Shown here piece after piece: positions 21,757-33,002 of a stretch of DNA of 64,000 bases. The translations under genes and the position numbers were made by a program. Each line of letters starts with the position of its first letter. The first letter of the stretch is position 1. The notes beneath the pieces were generated by a model that worked only from the letters and a program-made list of their open reading frames with translations, was not told the origin of the DNA and did not search any database. The stretch spans positions 66,852,832 through 66,916,831 of the forward strand of contig NC_068924.1 of assembly GCF_023091745.1 (NCBI RefSeq). Reading direction: 5' to 3'. The stretch comes from Budorcas taxicolor. Lineage: Eukaryota; Chordata; Mammalia; Artiodactyla; Bovidae.

Positions 21757-21957
21757 GGACTTCCCTGGTGGCTTAACAGGTAAAGAATTCTCCTGCATAG
21801 CAGGAGTCCAGGAGACACAGGTTCTATCCTTAGGTTGCATGGCAATCCACTCCAGTATTCTTGCTTGGAGAATCCCATGGGCAGAGGAGCCTAGGGGGTT
21901 ATAGTCCATAGGAACCCAAAGAGTTAGACATGACTGAAGTGACTGAGCATGCATGCA
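21757..21957 (+). mobile_element. Bov-tA SINE
   Basis: Plus-strand Bov-tA with head GGACTTCCCTGGTGGCTTAA and tail GACTGAAGTGACTGAGCATG. A short stretch of the middle is missing near 21838. Flanks TACACTGTCTATA (21744-21756) and TACAATGTATCTATA (21958-21972) are an imperfect TSD. Confidence 0.94.
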
Positions 21958-22234
21958 TACAATGTATCTATATACATAGTTTGATTTGACAATGTATTAT
22001 TAAATTCATTGGCTTATGTGAGTTACATTGGATTTCCAATAAACAGTTATAATAATCAGTAGAGAAGAGGCACTAGCTTATGTGTTCATTGTTCAATCAC
22101 ATGAAGATTCTCAATAGTGTCCAGGTACCATCTCTTTCTGCTTATGTCCAGAAACCCAGTTTTTCATGTCCTTTATTGCTGAATGAACTGTTGCTGGGTA
22201 ACTTCATATCTTCCAACACTTAGTCTGGTGGGTT

Positions 22235-22670
22235 AAGTAAAATCAGCCCAAATTCATATGTTAAGGACCTAACCTCTAGTGCCTCAGAATATGACCTTAT
22301 TTGGAAATGGGACTGTTGCAGATGTAATGGGTTAAGATGAGGTCATATTGGAGCAGGGTGGATCCCTAAAGCAACATTACTGTTGTCCTTTCTGAAAGGG
22401 GAAATTTAGACACAGAAACATGTGCAGGGAGGACACCATGTAAAGTTTGGACTTACTCTGCCACAAGTCATGGAACTATAAGAACCTATGAGAATGACCT
22501 GGAAGAGATTTTTCCCTGACACCTTGACAGTGTTTATTAGCAGAGTATGTCTCTGCTAATACCTTGATCATGGACTTTTGGCCTCCTGGGCTGTAAGACA
22601 ATACATTTTTGTTGTTTAAGCCATTTATCATGTGGAACTTTGTTATGGCAGCCCCAGAACACTAATAAAA
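22235..22670 (+). mobile_element. MaLR LTR (MLT1-like)
   Basis: The sequence has the MaLR LTR layout: CCCAAATTCATATGTTAAGG, GACCTTATTTGGAAATGGGA, GTTAAGATGAGGTCATATTG, then CTGTAAGACAATACATTTTT and TTGTTTAAGCC, ending GTTATGGCAGCCCCAGAACA with CTAATAAAA. It reads as a nearly full-length LTR. I see no matching internal region. Subfamily not determined. Confidence 0.85.
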
Positions 22671-23345
22671 GAAGGTAGCCACATGGCATTACCTGCTGTA
22701 GCATGGCTCTTCAGAGATAATGGCAACAACAGTCTTCAGCTTCTGCTGTTCTCTAAATTCATTGATTTAATGCTTTTTACATCACTCCTAATGATGCTAC
22801 ATCATCCTTCATGCCACTGGTAAATATTGGTTTTCCAGTGTTTCACACAAAGATGTGCTTTGCTTATAATGACTATGAATGAAAGCCCTGGTCTGCTATG
22901 CAGGAAAATGTGAGCAATAATAATTCATTTTCTATTCATATTGACGTTTCTGTTCATAATTTTATAGGGTAAAAATTCTTAGATCTTCATGAAGTCTTTA
23001 GGCCATAATCACTACATTATTGAATGTGGTCTATTTCATTGCAGATTGCACACCTGCCTTCCATGAAACATTTCTGGTGGAGCAGAGGAGGGCACTTAAG
23101 GATGTGAGAAGTAATTGATGAACTAAGAAGAGTGGTGGTTCTTCTTTTATTTGTCTTTCCCTTTCAATACATTAACTAAGATTCCTACAGAAGGGCAAAA
23201 CATTTCCATATATGTCAGAGGCAAGAGAGGACATTAATCAAAGTGGCCCATTGGCCTTTCAGAGCAAAAGCCTCAAAAGTTTCTTTGAGGACAAGGGAGA
23301 GGCCATCCTTCGATGACTGCCTGGCATATGAGATGAAAGTTTTGT
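22671..23345. other. No recognisable feature
   Basis: No repeat or exon identified. Part may be old MaLR internal sequence, but nothing supports this directly. Confidence 0.4.
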
Positions 23346-23347
23346 GT

Positions 23348-23548
23348 TAATCCCTCAGGTGTATCCAACAATTTGCTACCTCATGGACTGTAGTCTGCCA
23401 TTCTCCTCTTTCCATGGGATTCTCCAAGCAAGAATACTGGGGTGGGTAGCCATTCCTTTCTCCAGGGATCTTCCTGACCCAGGGATCAAACCTAGGTCTC
23501 CTGAATTGCAGGACGATTCTTTACTGTCTAAGCCAGCAGGGAAACCTG
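23348..23548 (-). mobile_element. Bov-tA SINE
   Basis: Reverse complement of Bov-tA with CAAGCAAGAATACTGGGGTG and the head CTAAGCCAGCAGGGAAACC at the right end. No clear TSD. Confidence 0.93.
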
Positions 23549-23582
23549 ATGTGGAGCACACATGGGGTAAAAGATGACTCTT

Positions 23583-23600
23583 CCACCACCGAGGTGGTGG
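23583..23600. repeat. Short perfect inverted repeat
   Basis: CCACCACC-GA-GGTGGTGG: 8-bp arms with a 2-bp spacer, extended by further GTGG on the right. It could form a small hairpin. No function implied. Confidence 0.9.
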
Positions 23601-23645
23601 TGGGAACATGAATGGATGAAAACCCAGATATAGGCCAATGGCTAG

Positions 23646-23723
23646 AGAAGTTAGTGATATACCATGGATATGCCAGAGCCCCGGAGAAATCAGAGATGTA
23701 CCATGGATATCCCAGAGCAACAG
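23646..23723 (+). repeat. Two tandem copies of a 39-bp unit
   Basis: Units 23646-23684 and 23685-23723 share AGAA-T-AG-GAT-TACCATGG and ATAT-CCAGAGC. The period is a multiple of three, which keeps a short minus-strand frame open across both units. No domain is recognisable in it. Confidence 0.85.
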
Positions 23724-25135
23724 TCATCTAAAATCGGCATGTTGGAATCACTCTGGACCCTGATCTGTCTCACAAAAGAAAGGCAATTCAGTGGCAATGA
23801 TTCACTCACCAAGCTGCCTTCTTAGAATATGGTCAACTACTAGGTCTCTGGACTGCCTTGGTGCCTCAGATTGAGCCCATATAGTAGGTGCAAATGTAAA
23901 GTAAACTTTCCCAGTGGATGAAAATAGTGACCCAAGACAAAGGTCTTGTCCTGAATGTCAGAACCCTGTCTTTAGCTCTTCCAGTCTGGCTGGTCTCTAC
24001 CAATAGAGAGGGATTTCCAAAATTTTAGAGAATGCATCTGAGCCATGAATTATCTAATGTGTGGAGCTTGAATTAGGTGCCCCAAATTACCCTGGTGCAA
24101 GTGTGGTTCTGCTATGAAGTCCTACAGTGTTCTTCCTTTTAAATATGGTAGCACATACATCTACCCTTTCCAATTGTTTTATCTGGCAATAAATGAAAAT
24201 GAAATACTTTTTAAAAGAAAAATTACATTTAAAAATTGTTGAAAATTGTAATGTGTGCCATCAATGGTCCATAATTCTTAACAGAAGAAGCAAGCAAATA
24301 AAATCCAATAGATGGAGAACATATATATTCTAAGCATAAATTTTCCTAGGGTAATTCTTGGTTAACCGTGATCTATAAAAAACTTAACAGAACTAGTGAA
24401 TAATTACTAAGATTTTTTAAAATAATTAATACTTGTGTAAGTAGAGAGTTAACATTGTTCCTTTCTTAGGGGAAAAAGAATAGCTGGCAGGAGTATGCTT
24501 TCAGGCTAAAGCTCAAGAATTGGTATCTAAAAAGGGGAGTAATGTGTTTAGGTATCGATCCTGAAAAAGGTACCAGGGCTGGATGGAATAACAGAATAAA
24601 GGTGGAGGCACCAGTATTTTCCCTATTCTAAGATAAACACCTGCTATATTTTGGCAATTGCTGCCAATTGTGGTGATTCCTTATAGAAAGTCCCATAGAA
24701 ACTCTTTCCTCTTAATGAAAGTAATAGCTAGTATTTCTGTGTAAGGCTAGTATTAATTGGAAAAATAGTCTATGTAATTGCAAGATAACCCTATTTCAAC
24801 TCTTTGTACTAAAAATAGAGTTCATGTGTTATAAATAAGAATGCTTAACTAAAGATTATAGAAATTTGAGGGCAATGGATAGCATGAAATAATGGATTAA
24901 TATAAAATGCAAACTGAAGCATAAACAAAATAAATAGGCAAATGAAACAATAAACAGGGCTATTTCAGGAAACCAAGTATATACTTTAAAAAATTCAAGC
25001 TTGCATGCTCTGCTATGACCAGAATAGACATTTTACGTGTTTTATATTTGGGCTTCTATTATGATTTCATGAGAATCAATTGATCTGTGCTACCTATTCC
25101 CATATTTAAAAGCCACTAAAATAGACAATTTGAAA
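23724..25135. other. No recognisable feature
   Basis: About 1.4 kb. The first 400 bp (to about 24130) are less AT-rich and might be a very old ERV or exon-like remnant, but I could not match them to any family. Confidence 0.4.
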
Positions 25136-25145
25136 GATCTAATTT

Positions 25146-25372
25146 GGGCTTCCCAAGTGGTGCTAGTGGTAAAGAACCTAACCAGCAATGCAGGAGACAT
25201 AAGAGACATGGGTTCAATCCCTGGATTGGGAAGATCCCCTGTAGGAGGGCATGGCAACCCACCCCAGTGTTCATGCCTTGAGAATCCCAAGGACAGAGAA
25301 GCCTGGTGGGCTATAGTCCATAGGGTTGCAAAGAGTTGGACATGACTGAAGTAACAGCATGCACACAAGCAC
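25146..25372 (+). mobile_element. Bov-tA SINE
   Basis: Plus-strand Bov-tA beginning GGGCTTCCCAAGTGGTGCTA and ending GACATGACTGAAGTAACAGC. Flanks GATCTAATTT (25136-25145) and CATCTCATTT (about 25373-25382) match at 8 of 10 positions. Confidence 0.95.
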
Positions 25373-25520
25373 CATCTCATTTACTTCAACTCTTACTCAA
25401 AATGGACCCATTAACTCCCAAATAGTGTTGGCAAACCTTTTTCTTCTTCCTGACATGGTGATCTCCAAAATGTCATCCTCTTTACTAATATATCTCAAAA
25501 TATTCTTTCTAGTGTGTACA

Positions 25521-25642
25521 TTGGAGAAGGAAATGGCAACCCACTCCAGTGTTCTTGCTTGGAGAATCCCAGGGACGGGGGAGCCTGGTGGGCTGCCGTC
25601 TATGGGGTCACACAGACTCAGACACGACTGAAGTGACTTAGC
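25521..25642 (+). mobile_element. Bov-A monomer (half of a BOV-A2)
   Basis: One Bov-A unit without tRNA head: TTGGAGAAGGAAATGGCAAC through GACTGAAGTGACTTAGC. Flanks AGTGTGTACA (25511-25520) and AGTGTCTACA (25643-25652) match at 9 of 10 and are read as a TSD. It lies head-to-head with the next SINE. Confidence 0.9.
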
Positions 25643-25652
25643 AGTGTCTACA

Positions 25653-25853
25653 TGCTCAGTTGCATCCAACTCTTTGTGACCCTATGGACAGTAGCCCTCC
25701 AGGCTTCTCTGTCCATGGGGTTCTACAGGCAAGAATACTGGAGTGGGTTGCCATTTCTTCCTCCAGGGGATCTTCCTGACCAGGGATCATGCCTCTTCTT
25801 TGTCTCCTGCACTGGCAGATGTATTCTTTACCAAGGAGGTACCTGGGAAGCCC
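25653..25853 (-). mobile_element. Bov-tA SINE
   Basis: Reverse complement of Bov-tA beginning 10 bp after the preceding Bov-A monomer and in the opposite orientation. The head TACCTGGGAAGCCC is at the right end. Its Bov-A body is complementary to 25521-25642. Confidence 0.94.
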
Positions 25854-26049
25854 ATTCTTCCTTGAGATAACCTTCTATAATTAGAGTTTTATTGTCTACA
25901 TAGTCACAGGTGACCTTCAAACCTACAATTACATATTCCATATTAAACATCTTACTGGTGATGCTCACATATATCACACAAGCAGCAATAAACTGCAGAA
26001 CTAATTATATACTATCATATTACCTCTAAACTTATACAATATTCCTGAA

Positions 26050-27330
26050 GACCTCTTTTCATTAATTGGAAACACTATCACTCACTTGCTTCTCAAAACA
26101 ATAAACCAGGTATCTCTCTAGTCTTTACCCTTATCCCTCACTCTCCCACCCAATCCCCAGCCAGCCAAGAAATCCACTTGACTTTAAAACCCTTTTTATC
26201 TACCTACTTTCTTAGTCCTCTCCTTTTCATTGTTAATGCTATTGCCTTTATTCAGGTTCTCATCGCTACTTTTTCTTCCCTTGTAAACAGCTATATTGAG
26301 ATAGAATTCATTTACCATACAGTTTGTCCACTTAAAATGTACAGTTCTATGATTTTTAGTACTTTCACAAATAAGTGCAATTATCTGCACAGTAAATTTT
26401 AAAACATTTTTACCACTTTAAAAATAAACATTATCCACTTTGTCACTCCTATATTCCTTCACCCTACTTCCCACCTCCAGCTGTAAGTAAACACTAATCT
26501 CCATAGTTTTCCCTATTCTCGGTTCTCTTGTGAATTCAATCAAATGATATTTTGATTTTTATGATGATTTCCTCTCAGTATAAAGTTTTCAGAGTTTATC
26601 CAGGCTGTTACATGTGATAATACTTTGTTCCTTTTCAATGGCCAAATAATATGCTATTGCAAGAATGCCCCATATTTTATTTATCCAGGCATTGGTTGAC
26701 TGTCAACTGGGCTCTTTCCATTTTTGGTTATTATAATTAATGCTGCTGTAATAATTTATGTTAATTATTTTGTGTAAATATGTCTTCACTTCTGAGTGTA
26801 TAAGAGTTGAATTGCAACATCTTATGGCAACTTTGTTTCATCACTTGAAGAAATTCTATACTGTTTTCCAAAGTAGGTAAACCATTTTACATCTTCACTC
26901 TTCATTCTGACTTGGATTCTGCTAACAAGTCTCCAGCCTTCAAATTCACTACCACTCCTTCATCCTAGCCTTCCAACACAGCCTCAGACTTGTTCAGTCT
27001 CACTCAAGTATCATTATGCTACTTTCTGCATAAAACCCTCTTGAGTTCTTATTATCTTCATGTTAATTTTGAACTTGATTACAAATTCCTTACATACATG
27101 GAAAAGCCTCTCTATATTGTATGCTTTATTTTAATGTAAAAACTACATTCCAGGAAAAACAAATTTATTGAATTTGTGCAAAGCTGCCATATTTACTATA
27201 TAACTACATGCCTTTGCATTTAACAATTGTTGAGCCAGGACTTCCTTCTTTCTGTGTTATTTGTTCATCTAATCATCAAAAAATAACTGTACTCAGTAAC
27301 ACCTACTGGGGTGATAATCTAAGTCAGCCT
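26050..27330 (+). mobile_element. L2 LINE, split by an old L1
   Basis: The left part (26050-26282) contains CCCTTATCCCTCACTCTCCC followed by the CCAGCCAGCCAAGAAATCC block. The right part (26905-27330) contains CAGCCTCAGACTTGTTCAG, CTTTCTGCATAAAACCCTCT and CATGCCTTTGCATTTAAC. All are recognisable in L2 order. The central piece is replaced by minus-strand L1. Confidence 0.72.
26283..26904 (-). mobile_element. Old L1 (L1M-type) 3' region
   Basis: Reverse complement of old L1 3'UTR and ORF2 end: ATATTGAGATAGAATTCATT, CACTTAAAATGTACAGTTCT, TTTATCCAGGCATTGGTTGA and TGTTTTCCAAAGTAGGTAAA in order. Frames are destroyed. It interrupts the L2 at 26050-27330. Confidence 0.87.
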
Positions 27331-28730
27331 CTTTTAACTTCTTTTAGCATCTGTACTCAATTCTAGCAAAGGCCTTGTGTTTAATTCTAATTTCTGTAAT
27401 AGCTGTTTTTAAAAGATACTGAAAATTAATTTAAGTAAATGACTGTGCTTTTGATATTTTCTTGACTACCTGACAGATAGCAAGAAAACAATCATTATTT
27501 GCTGAATAAATAACTATGTTATTAAAAAGGTACTTTTGAATCATCTTAACAAAAGACTATGTGAAACATTCTAGTTACTAAAATTATATTTTTGTACAGG
27601 GATCTGTACTTAAATTTAAACAATGTCTAAGAAAACAAGGGCATATAAATATTTGAATTAATCAGTCTTACAATTTAGAGAAGATCATCTAATTAAATGT
27701 GCATATTCTTGATGTCATCTCTACTGTATAATTAGCTTATAATTCTCTATTGGGATTGGGGAAAATATGAATTCAGCTCATGTTTTTGAAGTCACAAATA
27801 TATTTTAAAATTTACTGTGAAAATAACCATACATATCTGTGACTATATTAAAAGTCATAAAACTGTACTCTTTAACTGGGTGAAATGTATGGTAAATAAT
27901 GACACCAACATTTGATTATGCCAAAGTTTGGATAATAGTTTGTCAGTTTAGAATTTTGCATGTGGCTATTTTCAGGTAGAGCTATAAATATTGTGAGTGC
28001 AGAATGAATTCCCAGAAGGCAAGAAAGTAGTTCCATCGATGGAAAACAAATAAATAAAATCAACATCTGTATAGTCAGAAATAGAAAGCACAGAGGAAAG
28101 TCTTAAATTGGCTGTAGCTAAAGCTTGACAATCATCTTTTATCAAAACTAAAATAACTGGGCACCATGGTACCTACCTCAGCTGTGAAAGCACCAGTTTG
28201 TTAAACCAGGTTAGATTGACAAATTGGATTAAAAACTTCAACAAAGATTGCACTGGAGGAACATCGGAATAGGTTTAATACTCTGGGGGTTGAGGAAGAA
28301 GGGAAGGAGGTGGGTAAAGTGAGAAGAGGTGGAAATAATAATGCATTTTATTTTTTTTTTATTTTTTGTTTCTATATCTATTATCACCTAATAAAAATCA
28401 ATATCTACAGAGTTATTCTAGTTGCTGATCCTCAATCTTAAAGTTCAGGTCATTTTACTGGCTTTTTTCAGACATGACTGAGCAACTGAACTAAAATGAC
28501 TGAGTGTAATGTCTACTCCCCTTTATCATTTTTGTTTATTATTTCCGTAATTCCTTGAAGAGTATGTAGAATATATAAATCACTCAATAAATAAAAATAA
28601 ATGAAATTTTTTATCAAATGCCTTATTTAATTGCACTTATTTTTGAAACTTAAGGAAAGGACTTTTGGACTTTTTGCTACACAGGGATTTCTACAGAAAA
28701 TATATTTTATATTTTCTTTTAGTTTCCCTT
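27331..28730. other. No clear feature; one BovB tail scrap
   Basis: About 1.4 kb without a named repeat, except 28468-28492 (CAGACATGACTGAGCAACTG), a short relic of a BovB or Bov-A 3' end. A poly-T run lies at about 28346-28355. Confidence 0.45.
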
Positions 28731-28734
28731 TACA

Positions 28735-28868
28735 GGACTTCCCTCATAGCTGGTAAAGAATCTGCTCAGCTGGTAAAGAATCTGCCTGCAATGCAGCAGA
28801 TCCTGGTTGTATTCTTGGGTTGGGAAGAACTGCTGGAGAAGGCATAGTCAACCCCCTCGTTCATTCTT
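28735..28868 (+). mobile_element. Bov-tA SINE, truncated, with internal duplication
   Basis: The head GGACTTCCCTCATAGCTGG is followed by a 20-bp tandem duplication (AGCTGGTAAAGAATCTGC at 28748-28767 and 28768-28787), then a diverged tRNA part and GCTGGAGAAGGCATAGTCAA. It breaks off where the next SINE starts. Confidence 0.85.
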
Positions 28869-29068
28869 GAGTTTCCCTTGTGGCTCAGCTGGTAAAGAAT
28901 TCACCTACAATGTGCCTAGATCCAAGTTTGATCCCTGGGTTGGGAAGATCCCCTGGAGACGGGAAAGGCTACCCGCTCCAGTATTCTGGCCTGGAGAATT
29001 CCCTGGACTGTATATTCTATGGGGTTGCAAGGAGTTAGACATGACTGAGTGACTTTCACTTTCACTGA
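28869..29068 (+). mobile_element. Bov-tA SINE (variant with TTTCACTTTCAC tail)
   Basis: A second plus-strand copy directly behind the first: TTCCCTTGTGGCTCAGCTGG through GGGAAAGGCTACCCGCTCC to GACTTTCACTTTCACTGA. The GAAAGGCTACCC block marks a different Bov-tA variant from most copies here. The copy at 61650-61836 shares it. Confidence 0.93.
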
Positions 29069-29728
29069 TCTATTTATTTGATAGTTCCTAAAGGGTAATA
29101 CAGATCATAATGAAATTTTGACTAAGAAACCAAGTTTTAATTTTGCTTTCTACTTTGTACATGTTTTAAAAGCTGAAAGAAATAGAAGACTACAAGGCCA
29201 GTTTATTTATTTATTTATTTGTGTCTTTTTATGGGGCTGAAAAGTTGTATCAGTTGCAGAAAATTTGGGGGAAATGAAGTTTATCAAGAAAGAAATATAT
29301 TTTCCTCCTTCTTTCAAACAAATTTACTCTGACTTTTAGTGTCAAAATGAAATGAGAAATCTCTGTTTTAGTATTTAATTTTTCTATCCTGTGTATAGAA
29401 ATGTACAACTATTTTGATAAGTAGCTAATGTCATGAAAGGAACAGTAAGTTTTAAAAAGGCATTCTAAATCTATTCCCAGGAATCAGTGCCATTGGCTAC
29501 TCCCAAGGAACTCAATATTAGGGCCCGTGTGTGTTCCAATCTTGCCAATGAGTCATATTTCTAGCAATTGTAATAAAGTCCAGGAATAGCAAGATCCTTT
29601 TTATGAAAGGTCTTTTTTTCTACATAGAGTTTTCAGGTAGTAAATGAAATGTCCAAAAAAATACATATTGGGTGTACCAAGGTTGATGAAACTTAACATA
29701 CTTTGGTAATATTTTAACATGCCTAAAT
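29069..29728. other. No recognisable feature apart from (TTTA)n
   Basis: A short (TTTA) run lies at 29202-29220. No other feature identified. Confidence 0.5.
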
Positions 29729-30188
29729 CATCCATCCAGTCAAGGTTATGTTTTTTCCAGTAGCCATGTATGGATGTGAGAGTTGGACTGTGAAGAAAGC
29801 TGAACGCCAAAGAATTGATGCTTTTGAACTGTGGTGTTGGAGAAGACTCTTGAGAGTCCCTTGGACTGCAAGGAGATCCAACCAGTCCATTCTGAAGGAG
29901 ATCAGCCCTGGGATTTCTTCAGAAGGAATGATGCTAAAGCTGAAACTCCAGTACTTTGGCCATCTCATGTGAAGAGTTTACTCATTGGAAAAGACCCTGA
30001 TGCTGGGACGGATTGGGGGCAGGAGGAGAAGGGGACAACAGAGGATGAGATGGCTGGATGGCATCACTGACTCTGTGCCCGTGAGTCTGAGTGAACTCCA
30101 GGAGTTGGTGATGGACAGGGAGGCCTGGCATGCTGCGATTCATGGGGTCACAAAGAGTCGGACACGACTGAATGACTGAACTGAACTG
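29729..30188 (+). mobile_element. BovB LINE 3' end, second 3' variant
   Basis: Plus-strand BovB 3' terminal 460 bp. It carries CCATTCTGAAGGAGATCAGC followed by CCTGGGATTTCTTCAGAAGG, and GGATTGGGGGCAGGAGGAGA. Most other copies instead have CATCCTAAAGGAAATCAGTC and AAGATTGAAGGCAGG. The same variant occurs at 39693-40379. The frame at 29748-29972 is the C-terminal GCESWTVKKAERQRIDAFEL region. CpG sites survive, so it is probably among the younger BovB copies. Confidence 0.93.
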
Positions 30189-30421
30189 ATCCAGTAAGTA
30201 GTATTACCTCCATACTCATCCTTTACAAAGCAAGGTATTTGTCCATCTTAGATTAGCAGTGAAATTCTGAGCTCAAGTTACCAGCTTCAGCTTCACTTGT
30301 TTCTCAGGATAAATATAGTGATGACACCCAACCAAAATTCCTGGGCAAATATTAACTGAAACAAAGGCAATTCCAAGTGTTCAGAAACTTTCTGATGTTA
30401 ACTAATTGTAGCTTACAATGA

Positions 30422-30437
30422 TTTTTTTTTTTTTTTT
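30422..30437. repeat. Poly-T run (T16)
   Basis: T16 without a recognisable retroposon body beside it. Confidence 0.9.
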
Positions 30438-30589
30438 CTCTCAAGACCTGGAACCTTGTATGCCATTGAGGAAACTGAGTTTCTAAGTTATTTTCCAATG
30501 GTAACTTTTATTGTCCATAGTGTATATTTTTAGCCTCTGCCTTGACACCTACTCTTAGAAATTGGCATTAGGCCACTGAGCCCAAACTC

Positions 30590-30725
30590 CACACCAGGTG
30601 CTTCATATTACTTCTGATTCTTACTATAACCTTGAAAGATGACTGCCACAATCTCATTACATGAGTAAGCAAAATGACATTCAGGAAGGTATCCTCAAGG
30701 CAATTAGCCAGATAGAATTAAAAGT
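30590..30725 (-). mobile_element. MIR SINE fragment, diverged
   Basis: ATTCTTACTATAACCTTGAA, then ATCTCATTACATGAGTAAGC, follows the MIR reverse complement in order. Many substitutions. Confidence 0.55.
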
Positions 30726-30778
30726 AGTAATAGCAACAAGGTTTAATTGTTAATAATTATATATTGCTATAATTATTA

Positions 30779-31125
30779 TTTTTTTAATTTATCTAATTTT
30801 GGCCATGCTGGGTCTTTGTTGCTTCATGAACTTTTCTCTAGCTGCAGGAAGTGGGGGATACTGTCTAATTGCGGTGCACTGGGTTCCCACTGTGATTGTT
30901 TATCTTGTTACCGAACACTGGTTTTAGGGCACGCGAGCTTCAGTAGTTCTGGCATGCAGGCACAGTAGTAGTTGCAGGTCAGAAGGCTCTAGGTGTGGGC
31001 TCAGTAATTTTGGCACACAGGGTTAGTTGCTCTGCGGCATGTGGAGTCTTTTAAGACCAGGGATCAAACCCTTGTCCCCTGCATTGGCAGGCAGATTCTT
31101 AACCATTGGACCATGAGGGAAGTCC
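30779..31125 (-). mobile_element. CHR-type tRNA-derived SINE
   Basis: Minus-strand SINE starting with TTTTGGCCATGCTGGGTCTT, continuing through repeated cagtag-tt-tggcac blocks, and ending CTGCATTGGCAGGCAGATTC with GGGAAGTCCC (the tRNA-like head). Flanks CTATAATTATTA (30767-30778) and CTGTAATTCTTA (31126-31137) match at 10 of 12. The family is shared by Cetacea, Hippopotamidae and Ruminantia, which fits the lineage. Confidence 0.92.
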
Positions 31126-31184
31126 CTGTAATTCTTAATATTCTCTTTCACATATTATCTACCTCAAAACAGTTCTGTCCGTCT

Positions 31185-31328
31185 CAAAACAAGCCCACTT
31201 CACAAAAGAGGAAGCTGAAGTACAGAGAGTACAAGTCACATGACAGAGCCTTTTTTAACAGGTAGAACTAAGACCTACACACTTCTGGTTTCTAACTCTG
31301 TGCTCTTACTTTACTACTATGCCTACTC
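31185..31328 (-). mobile_element. MIR SINE
   Basis: AAGAGGAAGCTGAAGTACAG, AGTCACATGACAGAGCC and CTTCTGGTTTCTAACTCTGT with GCTCTTACTTTACTACTATG give the full 5' half of MIR in reverse complement. Confidence 0.83.
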
Positions 31329-31329
31329 C

Positions 31330-31870
31330 AAATGGTTCTTCTAATCAGAATACTAAATCCACTCCAGAGCTGAAGCCTGACCCCAAATCCTGGCTAGATG
31401 CCTGAAAGACAAAGGCCCTGCTGACATTCAAGTGTTTGGACTCTGATTCCACCACTATTTGGATTGCTTGTGTAAGTAGGAAGCTGGGGAACTACTATCT
31501 GAATCACAACTGTACTTGTCCTAATATTCAGCTTCACCTATCTACAGAACTTGAGATAACCTTTTCAAATATGTCATTTTTTTTTCCCCCAGAACCTCTA
31601 TCTTCTCCTTTTGGATATCTTATGGTCATATGGTATACCCCACCTACTGAAAGAATCAAGGTCAATTGTCTCACGCCTCTGGAAGAGTACAAAAATGTTG
31701 ACTAGAGAGCTAAACATCAATATATTAGTATGCATTTCCTCTATTTGTAAGTAAATATGAGAAAGTAGACTCTGGGTATGTGGTCTTGCCCAGAGAATGG
31801 GCTTGTGGACATAGCAGAGGAAGGAGAAGGTAGGACAAATTGAGAGAGTAGCATTAAAATATAGTCATTA
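31330..31870. other. No recognisable feature
   Basis: No repeat or gene identified. Confidence 0.45.
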
Positions 31871-31891
31871 TCATGTGTAAAATAGCTAATG

Positions 31892-32079
31892 CGAATTGCT
31901 GTATAACATAGGAGCTCATCCTGGTGCTCTGTGAAAACCTAGAGGGACAGGATGGGGGCGCTATGGGAGGAAGGCTCAAAAGAAAGGGACTATATATATA
32001 CTCATGGCTGATTCACATTGCTGTATGGCAGAAACCAACATAATATTGTTAAGTAATTGTCCTCCAATTAAAAAAAAAA
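31892..32079 (+). mobile_element. L1 3' end with poly-A
   Basis: L1 3'UTR: CTCATCCTGGTGCTCTGTGA, CTCATGGCTGATTCACATTG, then CAACATAATATTGTTAAGTA and a run of 10 A ending at 32079. Flanks near 31872-31890 and 32084-32103 share ATGT-TA-AATAGCT-AATG and are read as a degraded TSD. Confidence 0.87.
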
Positions 32080-32444
32080 GATAGATGTTATAATAGCTGA
32101 ATGATATACTTTCCTTGTAATAAATATTTGGTGGTAGATACTTAGACAAAAATTCCTATTTGGGGGTAACCACCATTTTCTTCTCTCAAACTTTTTTCTA
32201 CTATGAGAACATAAGCTAACATCTTATGCAGGTTGTGATGGTCACTTTCTTCCCAGTAACATAACTACTACCAACCTATAACAGAGACTATGGTAGAGCA
32301 TGGAGTAATACAGGCAAATCATCATAAGAATATGACTGGTTAAGCTTTTATAAATCTTGGATTTAAGGCACCAAATTGAGACTCATTTTCCTTATTAATG
32401 AAAAGCAATTGGCTGTCTCTCAATGATATTTACAGGATTCTGGA

Positions 32445-32590
32445 TAAATTCCCCAAATTTCTAGCCCTCAGTTTCATTCAAATAAAATAGAGATGATAGT
32501 ATTTATCACAAAGTGTTGCTGTTGGTAAAAATGAGATCTAGGAGTTTTAATATTAATATGCAGTGATTCTATAAATATGACTCTCTAATG
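32445..32590 (+). mobile_element. MIR SINE, diverged
   Basis: CTAGCCCTCAGTTTCATTCA, ATAAAATAGAGATGATAGTA and TGTTGCTGTTGGTAAAAATG follow the MIR core and 3' part in order. Confidence 0.7.
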
Positions 32591-33002
32591 TTCTTTCAAT
32601 TCTTTCCTCCAAATTTAACTACTCTTGAGACTAAACAAATTCAGAAACATACCAGTCCCCAATTTACAAGTAAACCTCATTATCAAAATGATTTGATCAC
32701 ATATTCACCGGTGGATGGCAAATTAAGAGGCTGCCCACTTAGGTTGAAGTGATCTTTGAAATTGAGTCTATAGGACACAGTGGTCTACTGATGCTGGACT
32801 TTAATCATATAGTTTGACTTTCTCTTCACCCATAGAATGTAAAACAAATGAGATATGATTCTCAAGGGTAACTATTAGTGCTATTAATGTTAGTCAGAAC
32901 AATGGTAAATATCAAGCAAGGTCTTGAGGAAAAAAGAAGTATTTGAAAGACCTGATGAAGTATGGAAATCCTGAAATGCATTTGCTAGATTAATATTATT
33001 GT
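32591..33002. other. No recognisable feature
   Basis: No repeat or gene identified. Confidence 0.5.

Noticed and set aside
23760..24130. Possible ERV internal coding remnant
   Set aside because: The composition is suggestive, but no frame or motif could be matched to a retroviral domain.
15305..27330. Segmental duplication linking the two split L2 regions
   Set aside because: The L1 pieces inside them come from different parts of L1, and the unique flanks do not look alike.
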